64,000 nucleotides of DNA from Halosimplex carlsbadense 2-9-1 (GCF_000337455.1 NZ_AOIU01000013.1:288213-352212), one strand, 5' to 3'; shown: positions 36,041 through 44,773, counted from the stretch's first letter. Notes: a model not told the origin generated them from the sequence alone. A program made the numbers and translations.

Positions 36041-36446
36041 GCGGACCGCACGGCCGGCGGCCGCAAGTGCCTGTGGGAACCGGCGGGTCGCTCCCCGTCG
36101 CCCTGCTGGCCGCATCGCTCACCGAAACAGCCGCTTCGCTCCGCTTCCGAGCCTGTGCTCAGTTCGTTCGCGAACGAATCGACAGACTCCGCCCTCTCCG
36201 AGCAAGCGTTGTCGAACAGAGCGAAGGAATCGGCCGAAAAACCAGCCGAATTCCCGCTCTGAATTGGTCCCCGCTGACGCTTCGGCCCTCCAAGACGAAG
36301 CGTCACCTCTAGGTTCGACGGTTATGGGGCTTAAATCTGGTGCATAGGCGAGCCCGCTATCGCAACGATACCGTCACGCTCTACACCGAGTACGCACCGG
36401 CCCGCGGACGCAGGGTTCAAATCCACCGAGTCGCTACCGGCGAGCG
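36041..36446. other. Structured, gene-free region upstream of uvrC
   Basis: No conserved reading frame is seen in this 406-nt divergent spacer. It holds a perfect 16-nt palindrome TTCGTTCG-CGAACGAA (36163-36178), a long hairpin with 10-bp stem TGACGCTTCG/CGAAGCGTCA and 11-nt loop (36275-36305), and a GAGCGAAGGAA stretch (about 36207) like the loops of the hairpin family described elsewhere. TATA-like elements are GCTTAAATC (about 36328) and GTTCAAATC (about 36414), the latter 29 nt before uvrC. Confidence 0.5.
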
Positions 36447-38345
36447 ATGGATCCCGACGCGGTCCGGGGCCGAGCCGGCGACCTGCCCGCCGAGCCCGGC
36501 GTCTACCAGTTCCTCGCCCGCGAGTCGCGTGGCCGAGCAAAGCGAGGCCACGGAACTGGCGAGCGGAGCCCGAACGACGGCGACGACGCCAGTCCCGACG
36601 GTGAGAGCCGGATGGGCGGTTTCACCTCCTCCGACACCGATCTCGCCGAGACCGACTCGTACGAACGGGTGCTCTACGTCGGGAAGGCGGTCGACCTCCG
36701 GAGCCGCGTCCGGTCGTACGCCGACCCCAGGAGCGAGCGCATCCGGCGGATGGTCGCCGAGGCCGAGTCCGTCGAGGTGGCGGTCACCGACACGGAGACC
36801 CAGGCACTGCTGCTGGAAGCGAACCTGATCAAGCGCCACCGCCCGCGCTACAACGTCCGGCTGAAAGACGACAAGTCCTACCCGCTGGTCCAGCTGACTG
36901 CCCACGAGTTCCCCCGAATCGAGATCACCCGCGACCCCGCGCCAGGCGCGACCGTCTTCGGCCCGTTCACCGACAAGGGCCGCCTGGAGACCGTCGTCAA
37001 GGCCGTCCGAGAGACCTACGGTCTGCGGGGCTGTTCGGACCACAAGTTCGCCAACCGCGACCGGCCGTGTCTCGACCACGACATCGGCCTCTGTTCGGGA
37101 CCCTGTGTCCCCGAGACCGACGTGGACGCCGAGGGGTATCTGGGCGACGCCGAGGCGGTCGAGCGCTTCTTCGAGGGCGAGACGGGCGCGCTGGCCGACC
37201 CGATCCGACGGGAGATGGAAGCGGCGGCGGGCGACCGGGAGTTCGAGCGGGCGGCGAACCTCCGCGACCGACTCGACGCCGTCGAGGTGATCCACGGCGA
37301 GGCGGGCGACGCCGTCGCCAGCGAGGGCCGCCACGAGGAGTCCGACCGCGAGCGCGCGGTGGACGTGCTCGGCGTCGCCGTCGAGGGCGAACGGGCGACC
37401 GTCGCGCGGCTCCACAGCGAGGACGGCAAGCTCGTCGACCGCGAGCGCCACACGCTCGACGCGCCCGAGGGCGAACGCGCGGGCGCGGTGCTCGCCGCGT
37501 TCGTCGCCCAGTTCTACGCCGAGCGCGAGTTGCCCGACGCCGTCCTCTGCTCGGACCACCCCGACGACGCGGATCTGGAGGCGTGGCTGGAGCGGGAAGG
37601 CGTCGCCCTGCGAGTGCCCGGCGCCGGCCGCGAGGCGACGCTGGTGGACCTGGCGCTGAAGAACGCCCGCCGCCGGGACCGTCGGGACGACGAGGGGCGC
37701 GCACTCGCGGACGCGCTCGGCCTCGACTCGCGAGTCGAGCGGGTCGAAGCCTTCGACGTGAGCCACGCCCAGGGGAAATCCGCGGTCGGCAGCGACGTGA
37801 CCTTCGTCGACGGCGAGCCCGCAAAGGCCGACTACCGCCGGAAGAAACTCGACGACGAGAACGACGACTACGCGAACATGCGGTCGCTGGTTCGGTGGCG
37901 CGCCGACCGCGCCGTCGAGGGGCGCGACGAGCGGCCCGACCCCGACCTGCTGCTCATCGACGGCGGCGAGGGCCAACTCGGCGCGGCGCGGGACGCCCTG
38001 GCCGCCGCGGGCTGGGACGTGCCGGCGGTCGCCCTCGCCAAAGACGAGGAGCTCGTGGTGACCCCGACGAGCGTGTACGACTGGCCCGACGACGCCGGGC
38101 ATCTGCACCTCCTCCAGCGCGCCCGCGACGAGGCCCACCGCTTCGCCGTCCAGTACCACCAGACCCTGCGGGACGACGTGTCCACGGTGCTGGACGACAT
38201 CGACGGGGTCGGCCCCGAGACGCGAAAGCGACTCCTCCGGCGGTTCGGCAGCGTCGAGAACGTCCGCTCTGCGTCGCGAGACGAACTGGAGCGCGTCGAC
38301 GGCGTCGGGGCCAAGACCGCCGGTACGCTCGCCGAGCGGCTGTGA
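36447..38345 (+). CDS. uvrC: Excinuclease ABC subunit C
   Basis: This 632-aa protein makes both incisions around bulky DNA damage with UvrA/UvrB. Domain order: GIY-YIG nuclease (PGVYQFL ... [18 protein letters not shown]), Cys-rich section ([19 protein letters not shown]), UVR UvrB-binding motif ([16 protein letters not shown]), RNase H-like nuclease ([24 protein letters not shown]) and two C-terminal helix-hairpin-helix motifs ([34 protein letters not shown]). It is unusual in having about 45 extra residues (26-70) between the first two strands of the GIY-YIG domain, encoded by a hairpin-bearing insert. Confidence 0.96.
   Translation: MDPDAVRGRAGDLPAEPGVYQFLARESRGRAKRGHGTGERSPNDGDDASPDGESRMGGFTSSDTDLAETDSYERVLYVGKAVDLRSRVRSYADPRSERIRRMVAEAESVEVAVTDTETQALLLEANLIKRHRPRYNVRLKDDKSYPLVQLTAHEFPRIEITRDPAPGATVFGPFTDKGRLETVVKAVRETYGLRGCSDHKFANRDRPCLDHDIGLCSGPCVPETDVDAEGYLGDAEAVERFFEGETGALADPIRREMEAAAGDREFERAANLRDRLDAVEVIHGEAGDAVASEGRHEESDRERAVDVLGVAVEGERATVARLHSEDGKLVDRERHTLDAPEGERAGAVLAAFVAQFYAERELPDAVLCSDHPDDADLEAWLEREGVALRVPGAGREATLVDLALKNARRRDRRDDEGRALADALGLDSRVERVEAFDVSHAQGKSAVGSDVTFVDGEPAKADYRRKKLDDENDDYANMRSLVRWRADRAVEGRDERPDPDLLLIDGGEGQLGAARDALAAAGWDVPAVALAKDEELVVTPTSVYDWPDDAGHLHLLQRARDEAHRFAVQYHQTLRDDVSTVLDDIDGVGPETRKRLLRRFGSVENVRSASRDELERVDGVGAKTAGTLAERL
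36528..36552 (+). repeat. Hairpin element inside uvrC
   Basis: CGTGGCC (36528-36534) and GGCCACG (36546-36552) form a 7-bp stem around the 11-nt loop GAGCAAAGCGA. The loop matches two hairpins upstream of uvrB (consensus GANCRAAGNGA). It lies in frame in the extra segment of the GIY-YIG domain and encodes part of [10 protein letters not shown]. Confidence 0.65.
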
Positions 38346-38423
38346 GCGTGGGTCGACGGATCCGCACCCGTCGAGCGGCGCGTGATTTATGCCGGCGCGC
38401 GCAGTAGTGTCAACCGATAGTGC

Positions 38424-38882
38424 ATGTCCCGAACTGGTCCCGGTTCCGGCCGCCCGCCCGGTTCGCTCTCGCGGACCTGGCAGTACGCCCTCGTCGGCGG
38501 TGTGGTGTCGATGCCGCTCACACTCGCCGCCTACTGGAGTTCCGTGGCGAGCGACTCCTTCTCGTTCAACATGGTCGTCGTCGGCGGACTGGTCGCCGGC
38601 TTCCTCGCCCGCCGCTACTCGGCCGACGTGAGCGCTGCGAGTCTCAGGGCCGGCCTGATCGGCGGCCTCGCCGGCTACGTCTGGATCGCCCCCGCGATAC
38701 GCACCAGCGCCGAGAGCTTCGCCGAAGCGTGGTCGTTCGCTCCCGCGGAGACGCTGCTGTTCGTCGTCTTCAGCGCCGCCGTCATCGGTATCCCCGCGGT
38801 CCCGGGTCTCGTCGGCGGCCTCGTCGGTTCCTGGATCTGCGGGAAAACCGGCCAGCAACGGGCTGTCCCCGCGAGTAGCTGA
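38424..38882 (+). CDS. Membrane protein, DUF5518-like
   Basis: This 152-aa protein has four hydrophobic segments: YALVGGVVSMPLTLAAYW, FNMVVVGGLVAGFLARRY, ASLRAGLIGGLAGYVWIAPAI and LFVVFSAAVIGIPAVPGLVGGLVGSWICG. The pattern of Gly-rich helix pairs with GGLVAGFLA and ADVSAASLRAGLIGG resembles the haloarchaeal DUF5518 family; function unknown. A TATA-like GATTTATGCC (38386) is about 33 nt upstream. It follows uvrC by 78 nt. Confidence 0.62.
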   Translation: MSRTGPGSGRPPGSLSRTWQYALVGGVVSMPLTLAAYWSSVASDSFSFNMVVVGGLVAGFLARRYSADVSAASLRAGLIGGLAGYVWIAPAIRTSAESFAEAWSFAPAETLLFVVFSAAVIGIPAVPGLVGGLVGSWICGKTGQQRAVPASS

Positions 38883-39068
38883 CGGGAGACCGTGTCCGGG
38901 TCGTCCGGTTGTCGGTTCCTCCTCGACCGCGTCGGCGTCGCCACGGTGTCCCTTCCACCGTTCGACGGCCGCGCTACCTAGGTTGCCGCAGACTCCGGAT
39001 CGACCGGTAGGTTCGCGCTACGCTCGAAACCGGCGGGTAACTATCGGCGCGGGCGCCGACGGCCGTCC

Positions 39069-39218
39069 ATGGCGTACCGAACGACCATCGGCTGGTCGCT
39101 CATCAGCTCCGGCATCGTCACGCTCCTGCTCGAATATCTGCCGTATCCTTCCCTCTACTGGGGGATCGGCCTGCTGGTCCTGGGGACTCTCGTCTTCTTC
39201 ACGCGGCGGATCTACTGA
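39069..39218 (+). CDS. 49-aa two-helix membrane protein
   Basis: A short frame from ATG to TGA encodes MAYRTTIGWSLISSGIVTLL and then LYWGIGLLVLGTLVFFTRRIY, i.e. two short transmembrane helices joined by EYLPYPS and ending with a positively charged tail. The composition is that of a real membrane peptide, and the frame fits between the neighbours without overlap. It lies 57 nt before cbiE. Function unknown. Confidence 0.55.
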   Translation: MAYRTTIGWSLISSGIVTLLLEYLPYPSLYWGIGLLVLGTLVFFTRRIY

Positions 39219-39275
39219 CTGTGCCGTCGGACCGTCCGAAACGGTCAACGGTCCGCCCCTCGTGGACCCGATATC

Positions 39276-40103
39276 GTGACGGACACATCCTCGACCGACG
39301 ACGACCGTCCGCCCGAGGCCGTCGCCGCTGCGGCGCCCGAACCGCCGGACGCGGCGGCCGATCGGACCGAGGCCGCGGAGCCGGTCCACGCCGTCGGTAT
39401 CGGCCCCGGAAACCCGGAGTACCTCTCCCCGCGCGCGGAGCGAGCGATCTGGGAGGCCGACGCCGTCGTGGGCTTCGAGACGGTGGTCGACCACGTCCGC
39501 GACCGGATCGAGGGGACGGCCCTCGCCTGCGGCTACGACGACCAGAGCGAGACGTTGCGGGCGTTCGGCGACCGGGTCGCCGACGGCGCCGCGGGGACGG
39601 CGGTCCTGATGGGCGACCCCAACTTCTCGGGCTACCAGTTCCTCGGCCGGATCGAACGGGCCGTCGACCCCCCCGTCCGCGTGGTGCCCGGGATCTCCGC
39701 GCTTCAGGTCGCCGCGAGTCGCGCTCGGACGCCGATGGAGGCGTCGACTTTCGTCACCCTCCACAAGCGCGGCGACCTGGCTGCCGACCGCGAGCGACTG
39801 CGGGCCGCCGTCGGTGACCGCCACCTGCTGGTGCTCCCGCGTCCCTACGACCTGATGCCCGGCGACGTGGCCGCCGACCTGTGCGACGCCGGGGCCGATG
39901 AGTCGCTGACCGCGATCGTTTACGAGCGACTCACCTACGACGACGAGACGGTAACCCCGACGACGCTGGGCGACCTGGCGACCCGCGCCGGTGGGAACGG
40001 GCCGGACGACACGCCGTTCTCGGATCTGTCCGTACTGGTCGTCCGGGCGGCGGACGGGCCGACCGACGCCGGAGAGGCGGAACCGACCGGGGGCGACGGA
40101 TGA
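39276..40103 (+). CDS. cbiE: Cobalt-precorrin-7 (C5)-methyltransferase
   Basis: This 275-aa SAM-dependent methyltransferase of cobalamin corrin-ring synthesis starts with about 35 disordered Ala/Asp/Pro residues, then HAVGIGPGNPEYLSPRAERAIWEADAVVGFETVV, the CbiE/tetrapyrrole methylase signature. MGDPNFSGYQFLGRI and VVPGISALQVAASRART mark the SAM and substrate sites. The C-terminus ends in a short acidic tail. GTG start at 39276. It overlaps cbiA by 4 nt (ATGA), so the two are translated together. CbiE is preferred over CbiF/CbiH from its opening motif. Confidence 0.85.
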   Translation: MTDTSSTDDDRPPEAVAAAAPEPPDAAADRTEAAEPVHAVGIGPGNPEYLSPRAERAIWEADAVVGFETVVDHVRDRIEGTALACGYDDQSETLRAFGDRVADGAAGTAVLMGDPNFSGYQFLGRIERAVDPPVRVVPGISALQVAASRARTPMEASTFVTLHKRGDLAADRERLRAAVGDRHLLVLPRPYDLMPGDVAADLCDAGADESLTAIVYERLTYDDETVTPTTLGDLATRAGGNGPDDTPFSDLSVLVVRAADGPTDAGEAEPTGGDG

Positions 40104-41467
40104 AGGGGTTCGTCCTCGCCGGGACGAGTTCAGGCGTCGGCAAGACCGTCGCGACCCTCGCGACGATTCGGGCCCTCGACCGCGAGGGCGTGTCCGTCCG
40201 GCCCGCCAAGGCGGGTCCCGACTTCATCGACCCGAGCCACCACGAGCGCGTCGCGGGTCGCCCTTCGCGGACGCTCGACCGCTGGCTCCAGGGCGAGGAC
40301 GGCCTGCGGCGCAACTACCGGCGCGGCGAGGGCACGGACGGCCACGGCCCGTCCGCTCGGGGGACGAGGTCCCCCGCAATCTGCGTCGTCGAGGGCGTCA
40401 TGGGGCTGTACGACGGCGACGCCTCCTCGACGGCCATGGTCGCCGAGACGCTCGACCTCCCGGTCGTCCTGGTCGTCGACGCCAGCGCCGGGATGGAGAG
40501 CGTCGCCGCCACCGCCGTCGGCTTCCGCGAGTACGCGGCCCACGCCGGCCGCGACATCGACGTGGCGGGCGTGATCGCCCAGCGCGCCCACGGCGGCCGC
40601 CACGCCGACGGGATCCGCGAGGCGCTGCCCGACGGCCTGACCTACTTCGGTCGGACCTCGCCCGACGACGCCCTCGAAATTCCGGATCGCCACCTCGGCC
40701 TCCACATGGGCGAGGAATCGCCGCTCGGCGAGGACGCGCTCGATGCCGCCGCCGAGCACCTCAGGGTCGACCGCCTCCGAGCGGTGGCCCGAGAGCCGCC
40801 CCGTCCCGAAGCGTCCGGCGGTGTGAGGGGTCCCAGCGGCCCGCGTAGCGGGGACGCGGCCGGCCCCCGCGTCGCCGTCGCGCGCGACGACGCCTTCTGT
40901 TTCGTCTACCCGGCGACGCTCGAACGGATCCGCGAGCGGGGCGAACTGGTCCCGTTCGCGCCCGCCGACGGCGAGGACCTGCCCGACTGCGACGGCGTGT
41001 ACCTGCCCGGCGGCTACCCCGAGCGCTTCGCCGCCGACCTCGCTGACGGTCCCGCGCTCGATACGCTGGCTGACCGCGCCGCCGACGGCCTCCCCGTCCT
41101 CGGCGAGTGCGGCGGGCTGATGGCGCTCTCCGAGTCGCTGACGACGACCGACGGCGACACCTACGAGATGGCCGGCGTCCTGCCCGCCGACGTGGCGATG
41201 CACGACCGATATCAGGCGCTCGACCACGTTGAAGTACGCGCCCGGGGGGACACCCTCACCGCGTCGGCCGGCGGGACCCTCCGCGGCCACGAGTTCCACT
41301 ACTCGACGGCCGATACCGCCAGCGACGCCCGCTTCGCCTTCGACGTGGAACGCGGCGAGGGTATCGCCGACGGCCGCGACGGCCTCACCGAGTACCGCAC
41401 GCTCGGGACCTACTGCCACTGTCACCCCGAGAGCGGCGCTCTCGACGCGTTTCTGGACACGCTGTAG
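40100..41467 (+). CDS. cbiA: Cobyrinate a,c-diamide synthase
   Basis: This 455-aa enzyme uses ATP and glutamine to amidate the a and c side chains of cobyrinate. The N-terminal P-loop domain has LAGTSSGVGKT, AGPDFIDPSHH and VVEGVMGLYDG. The C-terminal glutaminase-like domain has YLPGGYPERF and the Cys337 nucleophile in LGECGGLMALS, with His near GTYCHCHPES. Two low-complexity inserts occur: about residues 77-93 (TDGHGPSARGTRSP) before the Walker B strand, and about 231-255 (SGGVRGPSGPRSGDA) in the interdomain linker. Both coincide with DNA hairpins. Confidence 0.95.
   Translation: MKGFVLAGTSSGVGKTVATLATIRALDREGVSVRPAKAGPDFIDPSHHERVAGRPSRTLDRWLQGEDGLRRNYRRGEGTDGHGPSARGTRSPAICVVEGVMGLYDGDASSTAMVAETLDLPVVLVVDASAGMESVAATAVGFREYAAHAGRDIDVAGVIAQRAHGGRHADGIREALPDGLTYFGRTSPDDALEIPDRHLGLHMGEESPLGEDALDAAAEHLRVDRLRAVAREPPRPEASGGVRGPSGPRSGDAAGPRVAVARDDAFCFVYPATLERIRERGELVPFAPADGEDLPDCDGVYLPGGYPERFAADLADGPALDTLADRAADGLPVLGECGGLMALSESLTTTDGDTYEMAGVLPADVAMHDRYQALDHVEVRARGDTLTASAGGTLRGHEFHYSTADTASDARFAFDVERGEGIADGRDGLTEYRTLGTYCHCHPESGALDAFLDTL
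40335..40376 (+). repeat. Two adjacent hairpins inside cbiA
   Basis: CGGACGG/CCGTCCG (40335-40355, 7-bp stem, 7-nt loop) is followed by CGGGGGAC-GAG-GTCCCCCG (40358-40376, 8-bp stem, 3-nt loop). The second resembles the stem TGCGGGACC-CGA-GGTCCCGCA before uvrB. Both are in frame and encode the extra TDGHGPSARGTRSP segment. Confidence 0.6.
40840..40852 (+). repeat. Short hairpin in the cbiA interdomain linker
   Basis: CCCGC-GTA-GCGGG forms a 5-bp stem and 3-nt loop. The core GCGTAGCG is shared with the hairpin at 55477-55495. It encodes part of the Gly/Pro/Arg/Ser linker between the two domains. Confidence 0.5.
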
Positions 41468-41690
41468 CCGCTTCCCGCCACGTTTCATTCGTCACGGCCA
41501 GTCACGGAACCCGATCTAGGCACTACGGAACTGTCCGGCTCCACGGACGGAACGCCGACTCGGTGGGAAGGTGGGCTGCTACCGGTGCGGACGTTCCTCG
41601 GAGGAAACCCGCCGGACGAGAACCACGATGGCGCTCCGAGGCCTCTTTCGGGGTGGCCGTGGCGAGCCCGGATTACCGAACGGGTCCGCG

Positions 41691-42602
41691 TCAGTCCGGG
41701 TTCCAGGTTTGCTTCATGACTTCGAGCGTGCAGTCCGAGATCTGCTGACTCTGGGTACCGTCCCAGCTGTCGTAGCGCGATTTCGAGCACTCCCCTTTGC
41801 CGGCGAGGTTCGCCTCGTCTCCGCAGGGATAGGTGTCGTCACCTTCGTAGAACGTCATCATCGGCGTTGCCGACCCGTCACTGCGGATCTTCCCCAGCGC
41901 ATGCTCTTCGTGCCGGTTCGCGATCCCATCGATCTCCGGAACCAGAATCGGGTTCATCAACGCGTGACCGATCTCTTGGATCGCCGCGTTCTTGATCCGT
42001 TCCAAGTCACCGTCATTGGCGTACTCACCGTAGCCACCCTCAGTACCGACGTACGCGAACGCAGGACCGTGTTCGTAAGCGTGTCTATCTTTATCCGTCC
42101 CTACCACGTTCGCAAAATCACTGGTGGAGGTCACGAACAAGTGAACATCGGCTGTCAGCACGTTATCCCCGATCTGATCACCGCCGCTCGGATCATTCGC
42201 TTTGTCTGTTTTGAGCGCCTCCACGGCGTTCATTAACCAACTCTCATCGCAAGGAGAGCTTTCGCTGTTGGATTCGATATCGCATTCATCAGTACCTGCA
42301 CCAGAATCACAGTACTCTTTATCGTGATACCGTTCGTACAGCGTTTGCTGCGGGACTCTGGCCGCGTACCCGTCGATGACGCCGTTGCTGTCCAGATAGC
42401 TCAGAAACTCTTCGACTGCCTGTCGAATAGGCCAGATATCGAACGGGGAGACGTCTCTGCGATTCCAGACGGTGATATCCATCCTCGGCGCCGACGACGC
42501 CGAACTGGGAACGGCCGTACCGGTCCCGGCCGCCAACACTGCACCGGTCGCTCCGACTCGTTTCAAGACACTTCTTCTACTGATGTCATCATCGTCTGAC
42601 AT
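41691..42602 (-). CDS. Tat-exported protein with degenerate metalloprotease motif
   Basis: This 303-aa protein has a Tat signal (ISRRSVLKRVGATGAVLAAG, residues 7-26) without a lipobox Cys, so it is probably secreted. The sequence AAIQEIGHALMNPILVPEIDG..HEEHALG resembles the zinc-binding helix HEIGHAL of secreted metalloproteases, but the first His is Gln209 (codon CAA, one base from CAC). Six Cys (98, 107, 118, 260, 272, 291) suggest disulfides. The gene is visibly richer in A+T than its neighbours and lies in an AT-rich islet. Function cannot be assigned; it may be an inactive protease homologue. A TATA-like GATTTATTTACC lies about 28 nt upstream. Confidence 0.7.
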   Translation of the reverse strand: MSDDDDISRRSVLKRVGATGAVLAAGTGTAVPSSASSAPRMDITVWNRRDVSPFDIWPIRQAVEEFLSYLDSNGVIDGYAARVPQQTLYERYHDKEYCDSGAGTDECDIESNSESSPCDESWLMNAVEALKTDKANDPSGGDQIGDNVLTADVHLFVTSTSDFANVVGTDKDRHAYEHGPAFAYVGTEGGYGEYANDGDLERIKNAAIQEIGHALMNPILVPEIDGIANRHEEHALGKIRSDGSATPMMTFYEGDDTYPCGDEANLAGKGECSKSRYDSWDGTQSQQISDCTLEVMKQTWNPD

Positions 42603-42957
42603 TACACTCCCAAGACAAGCTACTGGTAAATAAATCTTGATAAAATTTAGATACTACATCTCCAAACGACATTCAAATTGTCATTTTTGGCGATCACTGG
42701 CAGTAGAGGCCTTCGGAGAACAGACGCCACAGAATCACTATCTCGTCTGGTGCTGTCTTCTGCTTCGGTTCACAACCAATTCGGTCATCGCCGATCGACA
42801 AATGATCTCGGGGAAAACCATGCTACTCTCCGGAGCTCCGTCGGTCGCACGCAGTTGTTTCCTATCGCGGAATATGATTTATGCGGAGTCGAAGTGACTC
42901 CTCACGTTCGCACCCAGATCCACCCGGAGACGAGACGGAGCCGTACGGGCCGTTCCG
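42603..42957. other. AT-rich gene-free stretch
   Basis: About 355 nt of unusually AT-rich DNA lie between the Tat protein and the hydrolase gene. The minus-strand TATA-like GATTTATTTACC near 42625-42637 probably serves the Tat protein. Open frames here (for example 42637-42897 on the plus strand) show no known motif. No terminal inverted repeats of an insertion sequence were recognised. Confidence 0.5.
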
Positions 42958-43803
42958 TCACAGAAACGTTTCGAGCTGTTCGACCACGGTGTCCGGTCGC
43001 TCGCGGGGCGCCCAGTGGGCGCAGTCCTCCAGCAGTCGAAACTCCCCCTCTGGAAGTCGGGCCGCCGCCCGTTCGCTCCAGCGGTGGGGGAACACCTCGT
43101 CGTACTCGCCGTGGAGCAACAGCGTCGGAACGTCGAGGTCGTCCAGTCGCTCGGTGAAGTCGGTCCGGTAGCCCTCGGGGCCGACTTCCGCGGCGCGGAA
43201 GCGCCGGTAGGCCTTGCCGACGCCGGGGCGCTTGGCCTCCGCCCAGACGGCGTCGACCGCGTCGGCCGAGAGGCGGTCGGTGTCGTGGACGATGTTCCCC
43301 AGACTGGCCTTCGTGAACCCGCGGCTCCGCCGCATGAGCGCGATGGCGAGCCTGTTGGTCGCCCCCTGTTTCGACAGCAGCCGGGTGAACTCGCCGTTGG
43401 CGAGTTCCGTCCCGAGCCCGTAGCTGTCGAGCAGGACGAGCCGGTCGACGCGCTCGGGCGACCGGAGTGCGAGTCCCAGCGCGGCGCCGCCGCCCATCGA
43501 GATGCCGGCGACGGCGGGACGGTCGAGGCCGATCGTCTCGACGAACTCGGCGACCACGTCGACGTGGGTGTCGAGCGAGTAGGTCACGTCGGGCTTGGCG
43601 CTGCGGCCGTACCCCAGCAGGTCGGGGGCGACGACGCGGCACTGTCGGGCGAGCGGCTCGATGACTGCCCCCCAGCTCACGCCCGCGGCGTCGACGATCC
43701 CGCCGTGCAACAGCACGAGCGGCGGATTCGCCGGGTCGCCGGCGGCCAGGAAGTGGATCCGGTGACCGTCGACGACGGCCGTCTCGTGACTCGCGTCGAC
43801 CAT
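42958..43803 (-). CDS. Alpha/beta hydrolase
   Basis: This 281-aa protein has the alpha/beta-hydrolase fold. The oxyanion region is VLLHGGIVDAA; the nucleophile elbow is AGISMGGGAAL (Ser in GISMGG); the acid is probably Asp in LLLHGEYDEVFP; the catalytic His is in EDCAHWAPRERP. The cap region lies between. Family members include esterases, lactonases and C-C bond hydrolases, so the substrate is open. The ATG at 43803 gives the family N-terminus (VDGHRIHFLAAGDP). It is followed on the same strand by no close gene. Confidence 0.88.
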   Translation of the reverse strand: MVDASHETAVVDGHRIHFLAAGDPANPPLVLLHGGIVDAAGVSWGAVIEPLARQCRVVAPDLLGYGRSAKPDVTYSLDTHVDVVAEFVETIGLDRPAVAGISMGGGAALGLALRSPERVDRLVLLDSYGLGTELANGEFTRLLSKQGATNRLAIALMRRSRGFTKASLGNIVHDTDRLSADAVDAVWAEAKRPGVGKAYRRFRAAEVGPEGYRTDFTERLDDLDVPTLLLHGEYDEVFPHRWSERAAARLPEGEFRLLEDCAHWAPRERPDTVVEQLETFL

Positions 43804-43828
43804 ACCCTCCGGTGGTCCGCCGGGCCAA

Positions 43829-44773
43829 TCAATCCCGGGGCGCGGTATCGAGCGCGCGCGACCGAGCGTCCAGCAGCGTCGTCAGGTGGTCGCCGTCGAA
43901 GGCGGTCAGACCGGCGTCGGGCAACCGGTCGCGCAGGCGCTCGGCGTCTTCCACCGGCACGTTCGCGTCGTCGCCGCCGTGCCACAGGTCGACCGGCACC
44001 GTCACCTCCGCCGGCGAGACGCCCCAGCCGTCGCGGACCCAGGCGAGTTCGGTGACCGGGCCGTTACGCGATCGGTCGAGGGCTTCGAGGAAGTCCGAAC
44101 CGACGATTTCGGCTACTTCGACCGGTACATCGCCGGGGTCGTCGGTGTACTGTGCGAGAACCGCCGACGGTCCGACCCGCTCGGCCAGTCGGACCTGCCC
44201 TCGGAGGGCCGCCCCGAGGAGTCGCGGCGTGGTCGCCGCCAGTCGGCCCAGGACGCGCTGGAGTCGCGGCGTCGCCGCGGCGACCGACGGCGGCACGGCC
44301 CCGGAGACGAGGTCGATCCGGTCGACCAGGTCCGGTCGGGCGGCCCCGAGCGCGAGCGCGTCGGCCGCGCCGCCGGAGAACGCGACGACGCGCGTCTCCT
44401 CGACCCCGGCGTCCGCGAGGAGGGGTTCGACCCAGGCGGCCGCGTCGCCCGGTCTGCGCCCCGACCAGTCGGTCGACCGGCCGAACCCCGGCCGGTCCGG
44501 CGCGATCACCCGAACGTCGGCCTCCCGAGCGGCCGAATGGAGCAGTGCGCCCAGCCGTCGCGAGCCCGGCGTCCCGTGGAGGAAGACGGCCGGATCGCCG
44601 TCGGCCGTCCCGTACTCGACGTAGGCCAGCCGCCGCCCGGCCGCCCCGTATTCGACCGTTCGCGGGCCCTCGTCCGCGTCTACCGTCGCCGGCGCGGCGC
44701 GAGTGCCGCCGGTTTCAGGCGTCGCGGTGTCGGTCCCGTCGGTACGCTCCGGGGCGGGCGACGAGTGGTTCAT
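43829..44773 (-). CDS. Alpha/beta hydrolase with atypical nucleophile elbow
   Basis: This 314-aa protein has an acidic/Thr-rich N-terminal extension (about 40 residues), then the fold: YVEYGTADGDPAVFLHGTPGSRRLG, APDRPGFGRS, nucleophile region VVAFSGGAADALAL, acid in LWHGGDDANVPV and His in DGDHLTTLLDA. The elbow reads AFSGG, with Ala at the first Gly of GxSxG, a known variation. The start at 44773 begins after the TATA-bearing spacer to the divergent regulator; in-frame sequence further upstream overlaps that promoter. It lies 25 nt upstream of the other hydrolase, so the two probably form an operon. Confidence 0.84.
   Translation of the reverse strand: MNHSSPAPERTDGTDTATPETGGTRAAPATVDADEGPRTVEYGAAGRRLAYVEYGTADGDPAVFLHGTPGSRRLGALLHSAAREADVRVIAPDRPGFGRSTDWSGRRPGDAAAWVEPLLADAGVEETRVVAFSGGAADALALGAARPDLVDRIDLVSGAVPPSVAAATPRLQRVLGRLAATTPRLLGAALRGQVRLAERVGPSAVLAQYTDDPGDVPVEVAEIVGSDFLEALDRSRNGPVTELAWVRDGWGVSPAEVTVPVDLWHGGDDANVPVEDAERLRDRLPDAGLTAFDGDHLTTLLDARSRALDTAPRD

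Noticed and set aside
36405..36440. GGGTTCAAATCC resembling the T-arm of a tRNA upstream of uvrC
   Set aside because: Only two of the five T-stem base pairs form (G53-C61, G52-C62), and no acceptor or anticodon stem was found. It is better read as a TATA-like element 29 nt before the uvrC start.
42637..42897. Plus-strand open frame of 86 codons in the AT-rich islet
   Set aside because: No recognisable domain, no convincing promoter at the right distance, and no transposase motif. It may be a remnant but cannot be supported.
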